A DNA stretch of 64,000 nt from Kluyvera cryocrescens NBRC 102467 (GTDB taxonomy: Bacteria > Pseudomonadota > Gammaproteobacteria > Enterobacterales > Enterobacteriaceae): contig NZ_BCTM01000014.1 of assembly GCF_001571285.1 (NCBI RefSeq), forward strand, positions 1 to 64,000. Reading direction: 5' to 3'. Position 1 is the first letter of the stretch; each line of letters starts with the position of its first letter. Below the pieces are notes generated by a model, which saw only the letters and a list, made by a program, of their open reading frames with translations, did not search any database and was not told the origin of the DNA. A program made the translations under genes and the position numbers. This document shows, piece by piece, positions 30,871 through 42,288 of this stretch.

Positions 30871-32295
30871 ATGGCAATTAAAAAAATGAGCGTTACGCAG
30901 TTAACAATGCTGACTGCGATAAATATGCTGGGCTCGGGAATTATTTTACTGCCAGCTAAGCTCGCGCAGGTAGGCAATATTTCCATTGTATCGTGGCTGG
31001 TGACTGCCACCGGGTCAATGGCGTTGGCTTGGGCCTTTGCTTGCTGCGGGACCATGAGTAATAAACCCGGGGGGATGGGCGGTTATGCAGAATATGCTTT
31101 CGGGAAAGCCGGAAATTATATTGCCAATTACACCTATGGTGTAGCAATTGTGATAGGCAATGTGGCTATCGCCATTACGGCTGTAGGCTATATTATCGGC
31201 CTGTTTCATATTAATCCCAATCCGTTACAGATTGGTCTGATGACGATAGTGTTATTGTGGATAACGACATTCGCCAATTTCGGTGGGGCAAGTATCACCG
31301 GTAAAATTGGTGGAATTACGGTGTGGGGCGTGATTGCACCCGTGGTAGTGGTGTGTACCGTTGGCTGGTTCTGGTTTAAACCCGAAATCGATGCAGCCGG
31401 CTGGAATCCGCATAACAGTTCACTGTTTGGTGCCGCAGGCTCTTCGGTTGCGGTTACTCTGTGGGCGTTTTTAGGGCTGGAGTCCGCCTGTGCCAATAGC
31501 GATGCGGTGGATAACCCTCAGAAGAACGTTCCAATTGCGGTACTGTTCGGCACTCTCGGCTCGGCAATTATCTACATTGTCTCAACCAACGTCATTGGCG
31601 GCATTATTCCTAACCTGGAACTTGCTCACTCCAGCGCGCCTTTTGGCCTCGCATTCGCCACCATGTTTACCCCGATTGTGGGGAATATCGTGACGGGCTT
31701 GATGATTATCGCCTGCATCGGCTCCCTGTTGGGTTGGCAGTTCACTACAGCGCAGGTCTTTAAGAGTTCCGCCGATGTTGGTTACTTTGTGAAGATATTT
31801 GCGAAGTGCAATAAGCATGGCACGCCCATCGCGGGGATGCTTATTTTGCTGGCGATACAGACGGTTCTGAGTTGGTTTTCTATTCCCGCAAGTCCGGATG
31901 GCACGCGCTATGGCTGGGCTCACCACCTGATATCCAGCAACGTTGGTGTTTCCGATCAGTTCTCGGCGGTGGTGGATTTATCGGTGGTGACCAATCTTAT
32001 CCCTTATATTTTGTCGATGGCGGCACTGGTAACCATCCAGGCGATCAATAAAGTACCGAAACATCGGGCACTTATTAATAACGCCATCGCGGGCGTAGGG
32101 GCGGCTTACAGCTACTTCGCGCTCATGAACTCTGGTGATAAGGCGTTGATGTATGGCGGCGTGGCAACCATTCTGGGGTTCACCTTATTTGGTGCCGTCA
32201 GCGCGAGGTTTGTGAAAGGCGAACAGGCTGCACATCCGGACCGCGTGATTACCGGTGAAGAAGACGTGCCGGCTATTCCCTGGAAAGAGGAATAA
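30871..32295 (+). CDS. amino acid/polyamine antiporter (PotE-like)
   Basis: An APC-superfamily inner-membrane exchanger expected to swap an amino acid for its decarboxylated amine. It has 474 residues and about 12 membrane segments. TM1 holds the substrate motif NMLGSGIILLPAKLAQVG. MALAWAFA, GGMGGYAEYAFGK and LWAFLGLESACAN follow PotE closely. It is about 35 residues longer than E. coli PotE: there is an insert around residues 335-360 (PDGTRYGWAHHL) and a longer acidic C-terminus. It lies 31 bases after the decarboxylase and is surely in the same operon. A hairpin follows. Confidence 0.87.
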   Translation: MAIKKMSVTQLTMLTAINMLGSGIILLPAKLAQVGNISIVSWLVTATGSMALAWAFACCGTMSNKPGGMGGYAEYAFGKAGNYIANYTYGVAIVIGNVAIAITAVGYIIGLFHINPNPLQIGLMTIVLLWITTFANFGGASITGKIGGITVWGVIAPVVVVCTVGWFWFKPEIDAAGWNPHNSSLFGAAGSSVAVTLWAFLGLESACANSDAVDNPQKNVPIAVLFGTLGSAIIYIVSTNVIGGIIPNLELAHSSAPFGLAFATMFTPIVGNIVTGLMIIACIGSLLGWQFTTAQVFKSSADVGYFVKIFAKCNKHGTPIAGMLILLAIQTVLSWFSIPASPDGTRYGWAHHLISSNVGVSDQFSAVVDLSVVTNLIPYILSMAALVTIQAINKVPKHRALINNAIAGVGAAYSYFALMNSGDKALMYGGVATILGFTLFGAVSARFVKGEQAAHPDRVITGEEDVPAIPWKEE

Positions 32296-32299
32296 TCCC

Positions 32300-32323
32300 G
32301 AACGGGTCGAACTCGGCCCGTTC
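32300..32323 (+). terminator. hairpin after the antiporter gene
   Basis: GAACGGG pairs with CCCGTTC four bases after the stop and touches the end of the convergent yfhH. No T run follows immediately. Confidence 0.6.
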
Positions 32324-33170
32324 AAACCAGCTTTTTCACCAGCGCTTCACTGTGGCGAATACGTTCCGGTGCGTTTTCCAGATCCTGCTGTACCAGACCC
32401 ATAAACAGCAGATCCGTTAGCATCATCTGAGCGCTGGTTGAGGAAATGGCAGCACTGCGCGTGGCCTGCTCTTCGGCGATGGTATACAGGCAGTGCGTCG
32501 CACGCTGCTGGAGAGCGTTTGGCGAAAAACCGGTAATTGCCAGCACTTTACCGCCGACCCGCAGCGTTTCGTCAGCGGCCAGATTAATTTCCCGCCGCGC
32601 GCCGGAATAGGAGATTGCCAGCAGTAAATCGTCCTGGGTCATCGCCTGCACGGTTGCCAGCAGGGCGTGCATATCCAGCTCAGAAACGGCGTTGACGCCA
32701 ATTTTCATCAGTTTCCAGCTAAAATTACGCGCGACCAGCCCCGATGCACCAATCCCGGTGAGGATAATGCGCCGCGCGCCGCGCAGCAGCGTGACGGTTT
32801 CCGCCAGCTTATCCTCGCTGTTGACGTCAAGAGAGGCGTGCATGGCGGCCACGTTATCCTTTATGAGCTTTTCACCAACCAGACGCAGCGGATCGTCGCC
32901 GCAAATTTGGTTATGCACCGGCACCGAGTGCGGGTTGACGCTACTGGCCATCGCTTCACTGAGGGCGAGCTTTAGCGCCGGAAAGCCTTTAAATCCGAGC
33001 TTTTGGGCAAATTTAACCACGCTGGACTGGCTGACGCCGGCCTGGCTTGCCAGCTGCTGTGAGCTTAAGTGACGCGCCTGATCGGGCTGCGCCAGAATAA
33101 AATCCGCCAGTTTTCTATCGCTTTGCGCCAGCTGAAGATAGCGCTGACGAATACTGATTAAACAATTCAT
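32322..33170 (-). CDS. yfhH: RpiR/MurR-family transcriptional regulator YfhH
   Basis: A 282-residue regulator, the same length as E. coli YfhH. The N-terminal HTH_6 domain (1-77) contains LSSQQLASQAGVSQSSVVKF. The C-terminal SIS sugar-phosphate-binding domain (about 125-265) has ILTGIGASGLVARNFSWKL and AISYSGARREI. The start at MNCLISIRQRY follows GAGG; the frame extends upstream without support. Its ligand and targets are unknown. Confidence 0.93.
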   Translation of the reverse strand: MNCLISIRQRYLQLAQSDRKLADFILAQPDQARHLSSQQLASQAGVSQSSVVKFAQKLGFKGFPALKLALSEAMASSVNPHSVPVHNQICGDDPLRLVGEKLIKDNVAAMHASLDVNSEDKLAETVTLLRGARRIILTGIGASGLVARNFSWKLMKIGVNAVSELDMHALLATVQAMTQDDLLLAISYSGARREINLAADETLRVGGKVLAITGFSPNALQQRATHCLYTIAEEQATRSAAISSTSAQMMLTDLLFMGLVQQDLENAPERIRHSEALVKKLV

Positions 33171-33394
33171 AAGAACCTCACGGGCACAATGACCACTCTG
33201 TACCGAAACACCATTCTGCTCGTTTGAAAGAATTATGTATTCTATTATAACCGGATATAGCGAATTAAATATTCCTGTCGCCAGCAAAACGGCATTCTTT
33301 TCAACGGACATTTGTTGAAGACTCGTTTGGCGAAAGCGAGCGGTGTATCTGTTAATCTATTTCCTGAACTGATATGTCACTACAGGAGCCGCAT

Positions 33395-34030
33395 TTGACC
33401 AACCATTCCCGCCGCGTGGTATTTTTTGATCTCGATGGCACGCTGCATCAGCAGGATCTGTTTGGCGCGTTTATCCGCTATTTGCTGCGCCGTTTGCCGC
33501 TGAATGCGCTATTGGTACTGCCGTTATTGCCCGTTATCGGCGCGGCAATGCTAATGAAAGGGCGTGCAGCGCGCTGGCCGATGAGCGTGTTGCTATGGGG
33601 CTGCACCTTTGCCCGCCGCGAGGCGACGTTGAACGCACTGGAGGCCAGCTTTATCATCTGGTTCCGGGCGACGGTAACGCCGTTTCCCGTGGTTCAGCAA
33701 CGCCTGGACAGCTACCTGAGCCGCCAGGATGCCGACGTCTGGCTGATTACCGGTTCGCCGCAGACGCTGGTCGAGCGCGCTTACGCTGATGCGCCGTGGA
33801 TGCCGCGAGTCAATCTGATTGGCAGCCAAATGCACCGAGGATTCGGCGGTCGGGTGCTATCGGTGCGCTGTCTGGGGCGCGAAAAGGTGGCGCAACTGGA
33901 GCAGCGTCTGGGCGCACCGCTGCGTTTATACAGCGGCTATAGCGACAGCAAACAGGATAACCCGCTACTCTTTTTCTGTGAGCATCGCTGGCGGGTGACG
34001 CCGCACGGGGAGCTTGAACAGCTGGAATAA
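33395..34030 (+). CDS. pgpC: phosphatidylglycerophosphatase C
   Basis: Dephosphorylates phosphatidylglycerophosphate to phosphatidylglycerol at the inner membrane; formerly yfhB. It belongs to the HAD superfamily: the nucleophile motif is VVFFDLDGTLHQ near residue 8, then ITGSPQ and SGYSDSKQDNP. The TTG start at 33395 follows AGGAG at the right distance and gives 211 residues, the E. coli length. An ATG at 33374 would add seven residues and lacks a ribosome site. One membrane segment lies around residues 35-53. Confidence 0.92.
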   Translation: MTNHSRRVVFFDLDGTLHQQDLFGAFIRYLLRRLPLNALLVLPLLPVIGAAMLMKGRAARWPMSVLLWGCTFARREATLNALEASFIIWFRATVTPFPVVQQRLDSYLSRQDADVWLITGSPQTLVERAYADAPWMPRVNLIGSQMHRGFGGRVLSVRCLGREKVAQLEQRLGAPLRLYSGYSDSKQDNPLLFFCEHRWRVTPHGELEQLE

Positions 34031-34077
34031 GCGGGCGCTGCGCTTTGATGGATATTGTGTATAATGCGCGGCGTTGA

Positions 34078-34611
<534 letters not shown>

Positions 34612-34612
34612 C

Positions 34613-36139
34613 TTATTTTTGCCGTGACATTAAAAACGACACCGCGTCGTTTTGATTTGGTGACGGCATAAATGAGAACAAGCTGTAGTGATTCTGGTTC
34701 AATTCATCTGACGATACTGCCGGGTAGGCTTGCGCTATCGCCATCTCATCCGTGGCCTTTTTCTCTTTTTCCTGCAAATAACCGACTAGGCTTATCTGAT
34801 ACTTACGGATGTTTTCGACGTAAGTATAGGCCTCATGCCCACGTGCGTAGCCATAGGTTAACTTGCTGTACCACGGTTTCTGGCTCAGCAGCGGCAGTCG
34901 CTGTTTGACGTCAGCCCAACTGTCCGGATTGCCTTTTTGCTTCGCGGTGAGCGCTCGCGCGTCAAGCATATGGGCGTAGCCCATGTTATAGGCCGCCAGT
35001 GCAAACCAAATCCGTTCTTCCTGCGGAACGCTCTCCGGGACTTTGGTCATCATGTCCTGGATATAACGCATGCCACCGCTAATGCTCTGCTCTGCATCGG
35101 TACGGTCGGTCAATCCCAGGCTTTGGGCGGTATTTTTGGTCAGCATCATCAGGCCACGAACCCCGGTTGGCGAGGTGGCCTGCGGATCCCAGTGTGACTC
35201 CTGATACGAAATAGCGGCCAGCAGCTTCCAGTCGATTTCACTGGCGTACTTTTCAAATAGCGGCTGCAGGTCAGGCAGCACGTTATCTACCGCGCGCAGG
35301 AAGGAGCGGGTATCGACATAATCGAAATCGTCGCCATGGCCGAGATACTTCTCCTCCAGACGAGCGAGGGTACCGTCTTCATTTATATTGTTGAAGAAGT
35401 CGAGCATCGCCGCAGAGAGCGTATTGTCATCGTCCTGAAGGCTAAACCAGGTGACCGGCTGCTCGTCGGTGATATCCAGCGCCACCGCCAGTTCCGGATG
35501 GACGCGCTGGAACAGGCCGATGGCGACCGAGTCGGCAATGGTGTAGTCCAGCTTGCCGTCAATCACGGCCTGCATCAGATCCACCGAGCCGCGCTTTTCA
35601 TCAACGGTCCATGAGAGATCAGGGTACTTCGTCTCTTTTAAATTTTGCAGATCGCTTATCACCACCTGGCCCGGCGCGACGGTGAGCTGGTCTGCGCTGA
35701 TGTTGCTCAGATTACGCGGGCGGGTATTACCAACGCGGTAGACCATCTGTTGCGAAACAGAGTAATAGGTCGGGCCGGGCTGATAGTTTTTACTGCGCTC
35801 GCTGTTATAGACCAAGCCTGCGGCCAGCATATCGGCATTACCGTGGTCGAGGTCATCGAAAAGCTGGCTGATGTTTTGACGTACGGTAATCTTTAGCTTC
35901 ACGCCGAGATAGTCAGCGAACTGCTGAGCCAGCTCGTAGTCGAGGCCGATATCTTTATCATTGAAGTTGCCATAGGTCAGCGGTGAGAGGACAGTACTGA
36001 CGCGCAGCTCCCCCCGCTCCTGGATCGCGGCGATTCGGTTTTCTGGTTTGCCAAACCAGGGAATTGACGGCCACAGGGCCGCTGCCAGCAACAGCGTCAC
36101 AACGCCGATGAGCAGATAGTTAATCTTTAGTTTTTTCAA
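34613..36139 (-). CDS. mltF: membrane-bound lytic transglycosylase F
   Basis: Cleaves peptidoglycan glycan strands with formation of 1,6-anhydro muropeptides. It has 508 residues (E. coli 518). Residues 1-30 form a hydrophobic signal segment without a lipobox cysteine. A periplasmic amino-acid-binding-like domain (about 43-268) comes next, then the SLT catalytic domain (about 290-450) with the glutamate in [13 protein letters not shown] and the GVRGLMMLT motif. Confidence 0.96.
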   Translation of the reverse strand: MKKLKINYLLIGVVTLLLAAALWPSIPWFGKPENRIAAIQERGELRVSTVLSPLTYGNFNDKDIGLDYELAQQFADYLGVKLKITVRQNISQLFDDLDHGNADMLAAGLVYNSERSKNYQPGPTYYSVSQQMVYRVGNTRPRNLSNISADQLTVAPGQVVISDLQNLKETKYPDLSWTVDEKRGSVDLMQAVIDGKLDYTIADSVAIGLFQRVHPELAVALDITDEQPVTWFSLQDDDNTLSAAMLDFFNNINEDGTLARLEEKYLGHGDDFDYVDTRSFLRAVDNVLPDLQPLFEKYASEIDWKLLAAISYQESHWDPQATSPTGVRGLMMLTKNTAQSLGLTDRTDAEQSISGGMRYIQDMMTKVPESVPQEERIWFALAAYNMGYAHMLDARALTAKQKGNPDSWADVKQRLPLLSQKPWYSKLTYGYARGHEAYTYVENIRKYQISLVGYLQEKEKKATDEMAIAQAYPAVSSDELNQNHYSLFSFMPSPNQNDAVSFLMSRQK

Positions 36140-36292
36140 ATAGTTAATTCGCTGAGATGCTAAAGGGTATCCCTGACGACACTAAGGTTTGCTACAGATT
36201 GAGCGGCATTTTGCTTAACATTACGCCAGTTGGCAACTGATTCGAGAGGTGAGTCACATCTATTGGTAAAGCGCGGCGATGATTTTATTTTG

Positions 36293-36308
36293 ACGCAAAC
36301 GGTTTCGT
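36293..36308 (+). promoter_or_regulatory. PurR box and promoter of purL
   Basis: ACGCAAACGGTTTCGT matches the PurR consensus at 14 of 16 positions. A TATAAT -10 lies at 36326-36331 and a weak -35 (TTTCGT) falls inside the box at 17-bp spacing. Repressor binding would therefore block RNA polymerase. Confidence 0.88.
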
Positions 36309-36384
36309 CAGGGCGCAGGATTCTCTATAATAGCGCCCGTTCTCCCCCATTGCGCACACTGAAAGCTGAGAAGACGAGAGACTT

Positions 36385-39300
36385 ATGATGGAAATTCTGC
36401 GTGGTTCGCCTGCACTGTCTGCATTTCGTATTAACAAACTGCTGACGCGTTTTCAGGCGGCCAACCTCCCGGTTAGCAATATATACGCTGAGTATGTCCA
36501 TTTTGCCGACCTGGACGCGCCGCTAACCGAAGAAGAGCGGGCCCGACTTGAGCGACTGTTGCAGTATGGCCCAAGTCTTAATAGCCATACGCCTACCGGC
36601 AAACTGCTGCTCGTCACCCCCCGCCCTGGCACTATCTCCCCTTGGTCTTCGAAAGCTACCGACATCGCACATAACTGCGGCCTGCAGCAGGTTCTGCGTC
36701 TGGAACGCGGCGTAGCGTACTATATTGATGCTGCGAACCTGACCGCTGAACAGGTGGATGCCGTTGCCGCAGAGCTGCACGATCGCATGATGGAGAGCGT
36801 TTTTGCCTCGCTGCAGGATGCGGAAAAACTGTTTGCCCATCACCAGCCGGCTCCGGTTGCCAGCGTCGATTTGCTCGGGCAGGGCCGTCAGGCGCTGATT
36901 GATGCCAACATCCGTCTTGGCCTGGCACTGGCTGAAGATGAAATCGACTATTTGCAGGATGCGTTTAGCAAACTGGGTCGTAACCCGAACGACATCGAGC
37001 TGTATATGTTCGCGCAGGCGAACTCCGAGCACTGTCGTCACAAGATTTTCAACGCCGACTGGATTATCGACGGTAAAAAGCAGCCGAAGTCGCTGTTTAA
37101 AATGATTAAAAATACCTTCGAAACCACGCCGGAACACGTACTGTCGGCATACAAAGATAACGCCGCAGTCATGGAAGGTTCTGAAGTTGGCCGCTACTTC
37201 GCCGACTACGCGACCGGCCGTTATGATTTCCATCAGGAGCCGGCGCATATCCTGATGAAGGTTGAAACCCACAACCACCCGACGGCAATTTCTCCATGGC
37301 CGGGTGCTGCAACCGGCTCCGGCGGTGAAATCCGTGATGAAGGCGCAACCGGTCGCGGTGCGAAGCCAAAAGCCGGGCTGGTGGGCTTCTCCGTTTCTAA
37401 CCTGCGTATCCCAGGCTTTGAACAGCCGTGGGAAGAAGATTTTGGTAAACCAGACCGCATTGTGACCGCGCTGGACATCATGACCGATGGCCCGCTGGGT
37501 GGTGCTGCGTTTAACAACGAATTTGGACGCCCGGCGCTGACCGGCTATTTCCGTACCTATGAAGAGAAGGTAAATAGCCACAACGGTGAAGAGCTGCGCG
37601 GTTATCACAAGCCGGTTATGCTGGCCGGTGGGATCGGCAACATTCGCGCCGATCACGTGCAGAAAGGCGAGATCGTCGTTGGGGCGAAACTGATCGTCCT
37701 TGGCGGCCCGGCGATGAATATCGGTCTGGGCGGCGGTGCGGCATCGTCAATGGCCTCCGGTCAGTCTGATGCTGACCTCGATTTTGCTTCCGTACAGCGC
37801 GATAACCCAGAAATGGAACGCCGTTGCCAGGAAGTTATCGATCGCTGCTGGCAGTTGGGCGATGCGAACCCAATTCTGTTTATCCATGATGTCGGCGCGG
37901 GCGGCCTGTCTAACGCCATGCCGGAGCTGGTCAGCGATGGTGGACGCGGTGGTAAATTCGAACTGCGTGACATTCTTAGCGATGAACCAGGCATGAGCCC
38001 GCTGGAAATCTGGTGTAACGAATCCCAGGAGCGCTACGTGCTGGCGGTTGCTGCTGACCAGTTGCCGCTGTTTGAAGAGCTGTGTAAACGCGAGCGCGCG
38101 CCTTATGCGGTGATCGGTGAAGCCACCGAAGAACAGCATCTGACCATGAATGACCGTCATTTCGACAATCAACCTATCGATCTGCCGCTTGACGTGCTGC
38201 TTGGCAAAACGCCGAAAATGACCCGTGACGTCCAGACGCTGAAGGCGAAAGGTGAAGCGCTGGCGCGGGAAAATATCTCGCTGGCCGATGCGGTAAACCG
38301 CGTGCTGCACCTGCCAACCGTGGCCGAGAAAACCTTCCTCGTCACCATTGGTGACCGTACGGTGACCGGCATGGTGGCGCGCGATCAGATGGTTGGCCCA
38401 TGGCAGATCCCGATAGCGAACTGCGCCGTCACCACTGCGAGCCTCGATAGCTACTACGGCGAAGCGATGGCGATTGGTGAACGTGCGCCGGTCGCACTGC
38501 TGGACTTCGCGGCCTCCGCCCGTCTGGCGGTGGGTGAAGCGCTGACCAACATTGCCGCCACTCAGATTGGCGATATCAAACAGATTAAACTCTCCGCGAA
38601 CTGGATGTCGGCTGCCGGTCATCCGGGTGAAGATGCTGGCCTTTATGAGGCGGTGAAAGCCATTGGCGAAGAGATGTGCCCTGCGTTAGGCCTGACCATC
38701 CCGGTGGGTAAAGACTCCATGTCGATGAAAACCCGCTGGCAGGAAGGCAACGAGCAGCGTGAGATGACCTCACCGCTGTCGCTGGTGATTACCGCCTTTG
38801 CGCGTGTAGAAGATGTGCGTCATACCATTACACCGCAGTTGGTTACTGAAGATAACGCCCTGCTGCTGATTGATCTTGGTAAAGGTCACAATACGCTGGG
38901 CGCAACCGCGCTGGCGCAGGTTTATCGTCAGTTGGGCGACAAGCCAGCCGACGTTCGCGACGTGGCGCAGCTGAAAGGCTTCTACGACGCCATTCAGGCG
39001 CTGGTTGCTGCGCGTAAGCTGCTGGCCTATCACGACCGTTCCGACGGCGGCCTGCTGGTGACTCTGGCAGAGATGGCGTTTGCCGGACACTGCGGTGTTG
39101 AAGCTGATATCGCGACCTTAGGCGACGATCGTCTGGCGGCGCTGTTTACCGAAGAGCTTGGCGCGGTGATTCAGGTGCGTGCCGCCGATCGCGACGCGGT
39201 TGAAGCGATTCTGGCCGCCAACGGTTTAGCGGACTGCGTGCATTATCTTGGCCGGGCCGTTGCGGGTGACCGCTTCACCCTGACCGCGAATGGCCAGCCG

Positions 39301-40272
39301 GTGTTCAGCGAGAGCCGTACCCAGCTGCGTATGTGGTGGGCTGAAACCACCTGGCAGATGCAGCGTCTGCGCGACAATCCGGAATGTGCTGACCAGGAGC
39401 ATGACGCAAAAGCGAACGATAACGACCCGGGCCTCAACGTGAAGCTCACTTTCGATATCGATGCCGATGTGGCTGCGCCGTACATTGCGACCGGTGCGCG
39501 CCCGAAAGTTGCCGTTCTGCGTGAGCAGGGCGTGAACTCTCACGTTGAGATGGCTGCTGCCTTCCATCGTGCGGGCTTTGATGCCATTGACGTGCACATG
39601 AGCGATCTGCTGGCGGGCCGTCTCGGCCTTGACGCCTTCGATGCGCTGGTTGCCTGCGGTGGCTTCTCTTACGGTGACGTATTAGGTGCTGGCGAAGGTT
39701 GGGCCAAATCCATTCTGTTCAATAACCGCGTTCGTGATGAATTCGCCACTTTCTTCCACCGTCCGCAGACGCTGGCGCTGGGTGTGTGCAACGGTTGCCA
39801 GATGATGTCCAATCTGCGCGAACTGATCCCGGGCAGCGACCTGTGGCCTCGCTTCGTGCGTAACCACTCAGACCGCTTCGAAGCGCGCTTCAGCCTGGTT
39901 GAAGTCGCCAGCAGCCCGTCTCTGCTGCTGCAGGGGATGGAAGGTTCGCGTATGCCAATCGCCGTTTCTCACGGTGAAGGCCACGTGGAAGTCCGCGATG
40001 GTGCGCATCTGGCTCAGCTTGAAAGCAAAGGCCTGGTGGCTCTGCGCTTCGTCGACAACTTCGGCAAGGTGACGGAAACCTACCCAGCTAACCCGAACGG
40101 CTCGCCAAACGGTATTACGGCAGTCACCAGCGAAAGCGGCCGCGTGACCATTATGATGCCGCACCCTGAGCGCGTATTCCGCTCCGTGTCCAACTCCTGG
40201 CACCCAGAAAACTGGGGCGAGGACAGCCCGTGGATGCGAATTTTCCGTAACGCGCGTAAACAGCTCGGTTAA
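36385..40272 (+). CDS. purL: phosphoribosylformylglycinamidine synthase
   Basis: Fourth step of purine synthesis: converts FGAR to FGAM using ATP and glutamine. It has 1295 residues, the exact E. coli length of the large single-chain form. Order: N-terminal PurS-like domain, linker, two AIRS-like ATP-binding halves (with [19 protein letters not shown]), and a C-terminal class I glutamine amidotransferase domain from about 1040. The catalytic cysteine is in [10 protein letters not shown] and the histidine in MMPHPERVF. PurR box upstream and strong terminator downstream make it a single-gene unit. Confidence 0.98.
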   Translation: MMEILRGSPALSAFRINKLLTRFQAANLPVSNIYAEYVHFADLDAPLTEEERARLERLLQYGPSLNSHTPTGKLLLVTPRPGTISPWSSKATDIAHNCGLQQVLRLERGVAYYIDAANLTAEQVDAVAAELHDRMMESVFASLQDAEKLFAHHQPAPVASVDLLGQGRQALIDANIRLGLALAEDEIDYLQDAFSKLGRNPNDIELYMFAQANSEHCRHKIFNADWIIDGKKQPKSLFKMIKNTFETTPEHVLSAYKDNAAVMEGSEVGRYFADYATGRYDFHQEPAHILMKVETHNHPTAISPWPGAATGSGGEIRDEGATGRGAKPKAGLVGFSVSNLRIPGFEQPWEEDFGKPDRIVTALDIMTDGPLGGAAFNNEFGRPALTGYFRTYEEKVNSHNGEELRGYHKPVMLAGGIGNIRADHVQKGEIVVGAKLIVLGGPAMNIGLGGGAASSMASGQSDADLDFASVQRDNPEMERRCQEVIDRCWQLGDANPILFIHDVGAGGLSNAMPELVSDGGRGGKFELRDILSDEPGMSPLEIWCNESQERYVLAVAADQLPLFEELCKRERAPYAVIGEATEEQHLTMNDRHFDNQPIDLPLDVLLGKTPKMTRDVQTLKAKGEALARENISLADAVNRVLHLPTVAEKTFLVTIGDRTVTGMVARDQMVGPWQIPIANCAVTTASLDSYYGEAMAIGERAPVALLDFAASARLAVGEALTNIAATQIGDIKQIKLSANWMSAAGHPGEDAGLYEAVKAIGEEMCPALGLTIPVGKDSMSMKTRWQEGNEQREMTSPLSLVITAFARVEDVRHTITPQLVTEDNALLLIDLGKGHNTLGATALAQVYRQLGDKPADVRDVAQLKGFYDAIQALVAARKLLAYHDRSDGGLLVTLAEMAFAGHCGVEADIATLGDDRLAALFTEELGAVIQVRAADRDAVEAILAANGLADCVHYLGRAVAGDRFTLTANGQPVFSESRTQLRMWWAETTWQMQRLRDNPECADQEHDAKANDNDPGLNVKLTFDIDADVAAPYIATGARPKVAVLREQGVNSHVEMAAAFHRAGFDAIDVHMSDLLAGRLGLDAFDALVACGGFSYGDVLGAGEGWAKSILFNNRVRDEFATFFHRPQTLALGVCNGCQMMSNLRELIPGSDLWPRFVRNHSDRFEARFSLVEVASSPSLLLQGMEGSRMPIAVSHGEGHVEVRDGAHLAQLESKGLVALRFVDNFGKVTETYPANPNGSPNGITAVTSESGRVTIMMPHPERVFRSVSNSWHPENWGEDSPWMRIFRNARKQLG

Positions 40273-40290
40273 GTTAACGGTTATCACATC

Positions 40291-40320
40291 AGGCCCCTCT
40301 TATTGAGGGGCTTTTTTTTT
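40291..40320 (+). terminator. purL terminator
   Basis: AGGCCCCTC pairs with GAGGGGCT and is followed by nine T. Confidence 0.94.
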
Positions 40321-40367
40321 GCCCGCCGCCGCCGTGGGCAAACGCTGATATCCCTGACCGTTCGCAG

Positions 40368-40481
40368 TGTCGGGAAAGCCCGACATTGCGGGTAGTGTAC
40401 TGTCGCCAAAAAGAGACATTTAATTATCTGATATATAACGAATTTATACTTTAGTTGTACTGGTGTTGCTAATAGGCGACA
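40368..40481 (+). promoter_or_regulatory. three GlrR binding sites upstream of glmY
   Basis: TGTC-N10-GACA occurs at 40368-40385 and 40401-40418. TGTT-N10-GACA occurs at 40464-40481. This is the GlrR recognition pattern described for glmY in E. coli. The sites lie about 115 to 230 bp upstream of the glmY start, as expected for a sigma54 activator. Confidence 0.88.
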
Positions 40482-40570
40482 CAAAGGTCAAAAAGCGCTC
40501 AGCGCAGCGATAGGCCTTTATTGGTATATTTTCTATATTTATCATTATGTTAATTAATTGTTTTGTAATG

Positions 40571-40586
40571 TGGCACGCATCGTGCA
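40571..40586 (+). promoter_or_regulatory. sigma54 promoter of glmY
   Basis: TGGCACGCATCGTGCA has GG at -24 and GC at -12 with exactly ten bases between, the sigma54 pattern. It places the start at 40597-40598. An overlapping sigma70 -10-like TAATAAT sequence follows, consistent with the dual promoter known in E. coli. Confidence 0.87.
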
Positions 40587-40597
40587 TAATAATAACC

Positions 40598-40788
40598 AGT
40601 GGCTCATTCACCTTCTTATGTCAGCCCCTTCGGGACGTGCTACATAAACTTCGAATGACGCACAACAAGGTGCCTGCCGTCCAGCAACTGATAATAGCTC
40701 TGCTTTATCAATCATCGGGCGAAACGTTGAGTTAGGCACCGCCTTATTCCAGAACAAAGCCGGGCTTATGCCCGGCTTTGTTCTTTCT
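40598..40788 (+). ncRNA. glmY: small RNA GlmY
   Basis: A trans-acting RNA that titrates the adaptor RapZ and so protects GlmZ, raising glucosamine-6-phosphate synthase synthesis. The sequence follows E. coli GlmY from AGTGGCTCATTCACC through the GTGCCTGCCGTCCAGCAAC and CATCGGGCGAAACGTTGAG segments. It ends in a terminator, AACAAAGCCGGGC with GCCCGGCTTTGTT, then a pyrimidine-rich tail. The terminator stem differs from E. coli while the processed part is well kept. It lies between purL and glrK, as in E. coli. Confidence 0.94.
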
Positions 40789-40851
40789 GACCTTTCCCTC
40801 TCCGGTAACCTCAGTTAGCATTCCTGTATGTTGCTTTATTGAGACACCACC

Positions 40852-42288
40852 TTGAAACGCCTCTCACTTTCTCCACGTTCGCTGCGTCAGCTGGTGACGT
40901 TATCTTTTCTGCTGATCCTGTTGCCGCTGTTAGTACTGGCATGGCAGGCATGGCAGAGTCTGAATATGCTAAGCGCACAGGCAGAGCAGACTAACCGCAC
41001 CACGCTTATTGATGCCAGACGCAGCGAAGCGATGGCCAACATTGCGCTGGATATGGAGCGCAGCTACCGTCAGTACTGCGTACTCGACGACCCGACTTTG
41101 GCCAAGGTGTATCAGAACCAACGTAAGCGTTATGGCGATATGCTCGAAGCACATGCGGGCGTACTGCCTGATATGGCTCTCTATCAGCAGTTGCGGCAGA
41201 ATCTACACGATCTGGCGCAGTTGGAGTGCACCAACAGCGGGCCGAAAAAAATGGCGGCTGAACGTTTGGCCGCCTTCTCCAGCGCCAACGGTGAAATGGT
41301 GCAGGCGACACGTACCGTGGTCTTTTCCCGCGGGCAGCAGCTGCAACAGGCAATTGCCGAAAGGGGCCAGTTCTTTGGCTGGCAGGCGCTGGTGCTGTTT
41401 CTGGTCAGCCTGGCGATGGTATTGCTATTCACCCGCATGATTATCGGCCCGGTGAAGGGGATTGAGAGTATGATTAACCGCCTGGGGGAAGGGCAGTCGC
41501 TTGACGGTGAAGTGATGTTCCGTGGGCCGCGCGAGCTACGTTCCGTTGGCCGGCGCATCGTCTGGCTGAGTGAACGCCTGTCATGGCTGGAGTCTCAGCG
41601 CCACCAGTTTTTACGCCATCTGTCCCATGAATTAAAAACACCGCTCGCCAGCATGCGCGAGGGTACCGAACTGTTGGCCGATCAGGTGGTGGGGCCGCTT
41701 AATGCGGAACAAAAAGAGGTGGTCGCCATTCTCGACAGCAGCAGCCGCAATCTGCAAACGCTGATTGAGCAACTGCTGGACTACAACCGCAAGCTCAGCG
41801 AAACCGCGATACGCATGGAGCCGGTCACCCTGTCACCATTGGTTGATATGGTCGTTTCTGCGCACAGCCTGCCGGCGCGGGCTAAAATGATGCACACGCA
41901 GGTTGACCTTCAGGCACCTGCCTGCCTGGCGGAGCCAACGTTACTGATGAATGCGCTGGATAATCTCTATTCGAATGCGGTGCACTATGGCACTGAATCC
42001 GGTAACATTTATCTGCAAAGCCGCCGGGAAGGGGCGAGGATTATTATTGATGTGATCAATACAGGTACACCTATCCCGGATGCTGAAAAATTAATGATCT
42101 TCGAGCCTTTTTATCAGGGTAGCCATCAGCGTAAAGGTGCGGTGAAGGGCAGCGGTCTTGGCTTAAGCCTGGCGCGTGACTCGGTGCGTAAAATGCACGG
42201 CGAGCTCCATCTCATCGACGCACAGAACGGCAGCGTCTGTTTCCGTATTGAACTCCCGGCTCCCGGGCTCGAAAAAACAACCACATGA
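40852..42288 (+). CDS. glrK: sensor histidine kinase GlrK (QseE)
   Basis: Inner-membrane kinase that phosphorylates GlrR. It has 478 residues from a TTG start, matching the E. coli N-terminus MKRxxxxPRSLRQLV. Membrane segments lie at about 13-33 and 176-196, with a periplasmic helical sensor domain between. A HAMP domain leads to the phospho-accepting histidine in LRHLSHELKTPLASM, then N box (LDNLYSNAVHYG) and G box (GSGLGLSLAR). It overlaps qseG by four bases. Confidence 0.95.
   Translation: MKRLSLSPRSLRQLVTLSFLLILLPLLVLAWQAWQSLNMLSAQAEQTNRTTLIDARRSEAMANIALDMERSYRQYCVLDDPTLAKVYQNQRKRYGDMLEAHAGVLPDMALYQQLRQNLHDLAQLECTNSGPKKMAAERLAAFSSANGEMVQATRTVVFSRGQQLQQAIAERGQFFGWQALVLFLVSLAMVLLFTRMIIGPVKGIESMINRLGEGQSLDGEVMFRGPRELRSVGRRIVWLSERLSWLESQRHQFLRHLSHELKTPLASMREGTELLADQVVGPLNAEQKEVVAILDSSSRNLQTLIEQLLDYNRKLSETAIRMEPVTLSPLVDMVVSAHSLPARAKMMHTQVDLQAPACLAEPTLLMNALDNLYSNAVHYGTESGNIYLQSRREGARIIIDVINTGTPIPDAEKLMIFEPFYQGSHQRKGAVKGSGLGLSLARDSVRKMHGELHLIDAQNGSVCFRIELPAPGLEKTTT

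Noticed and set aside
36523-37656. A 377-codon open frame antisense to purL
   Set aside because: purL is a certain gene here, and the antisense frame reflects its codon pattern.
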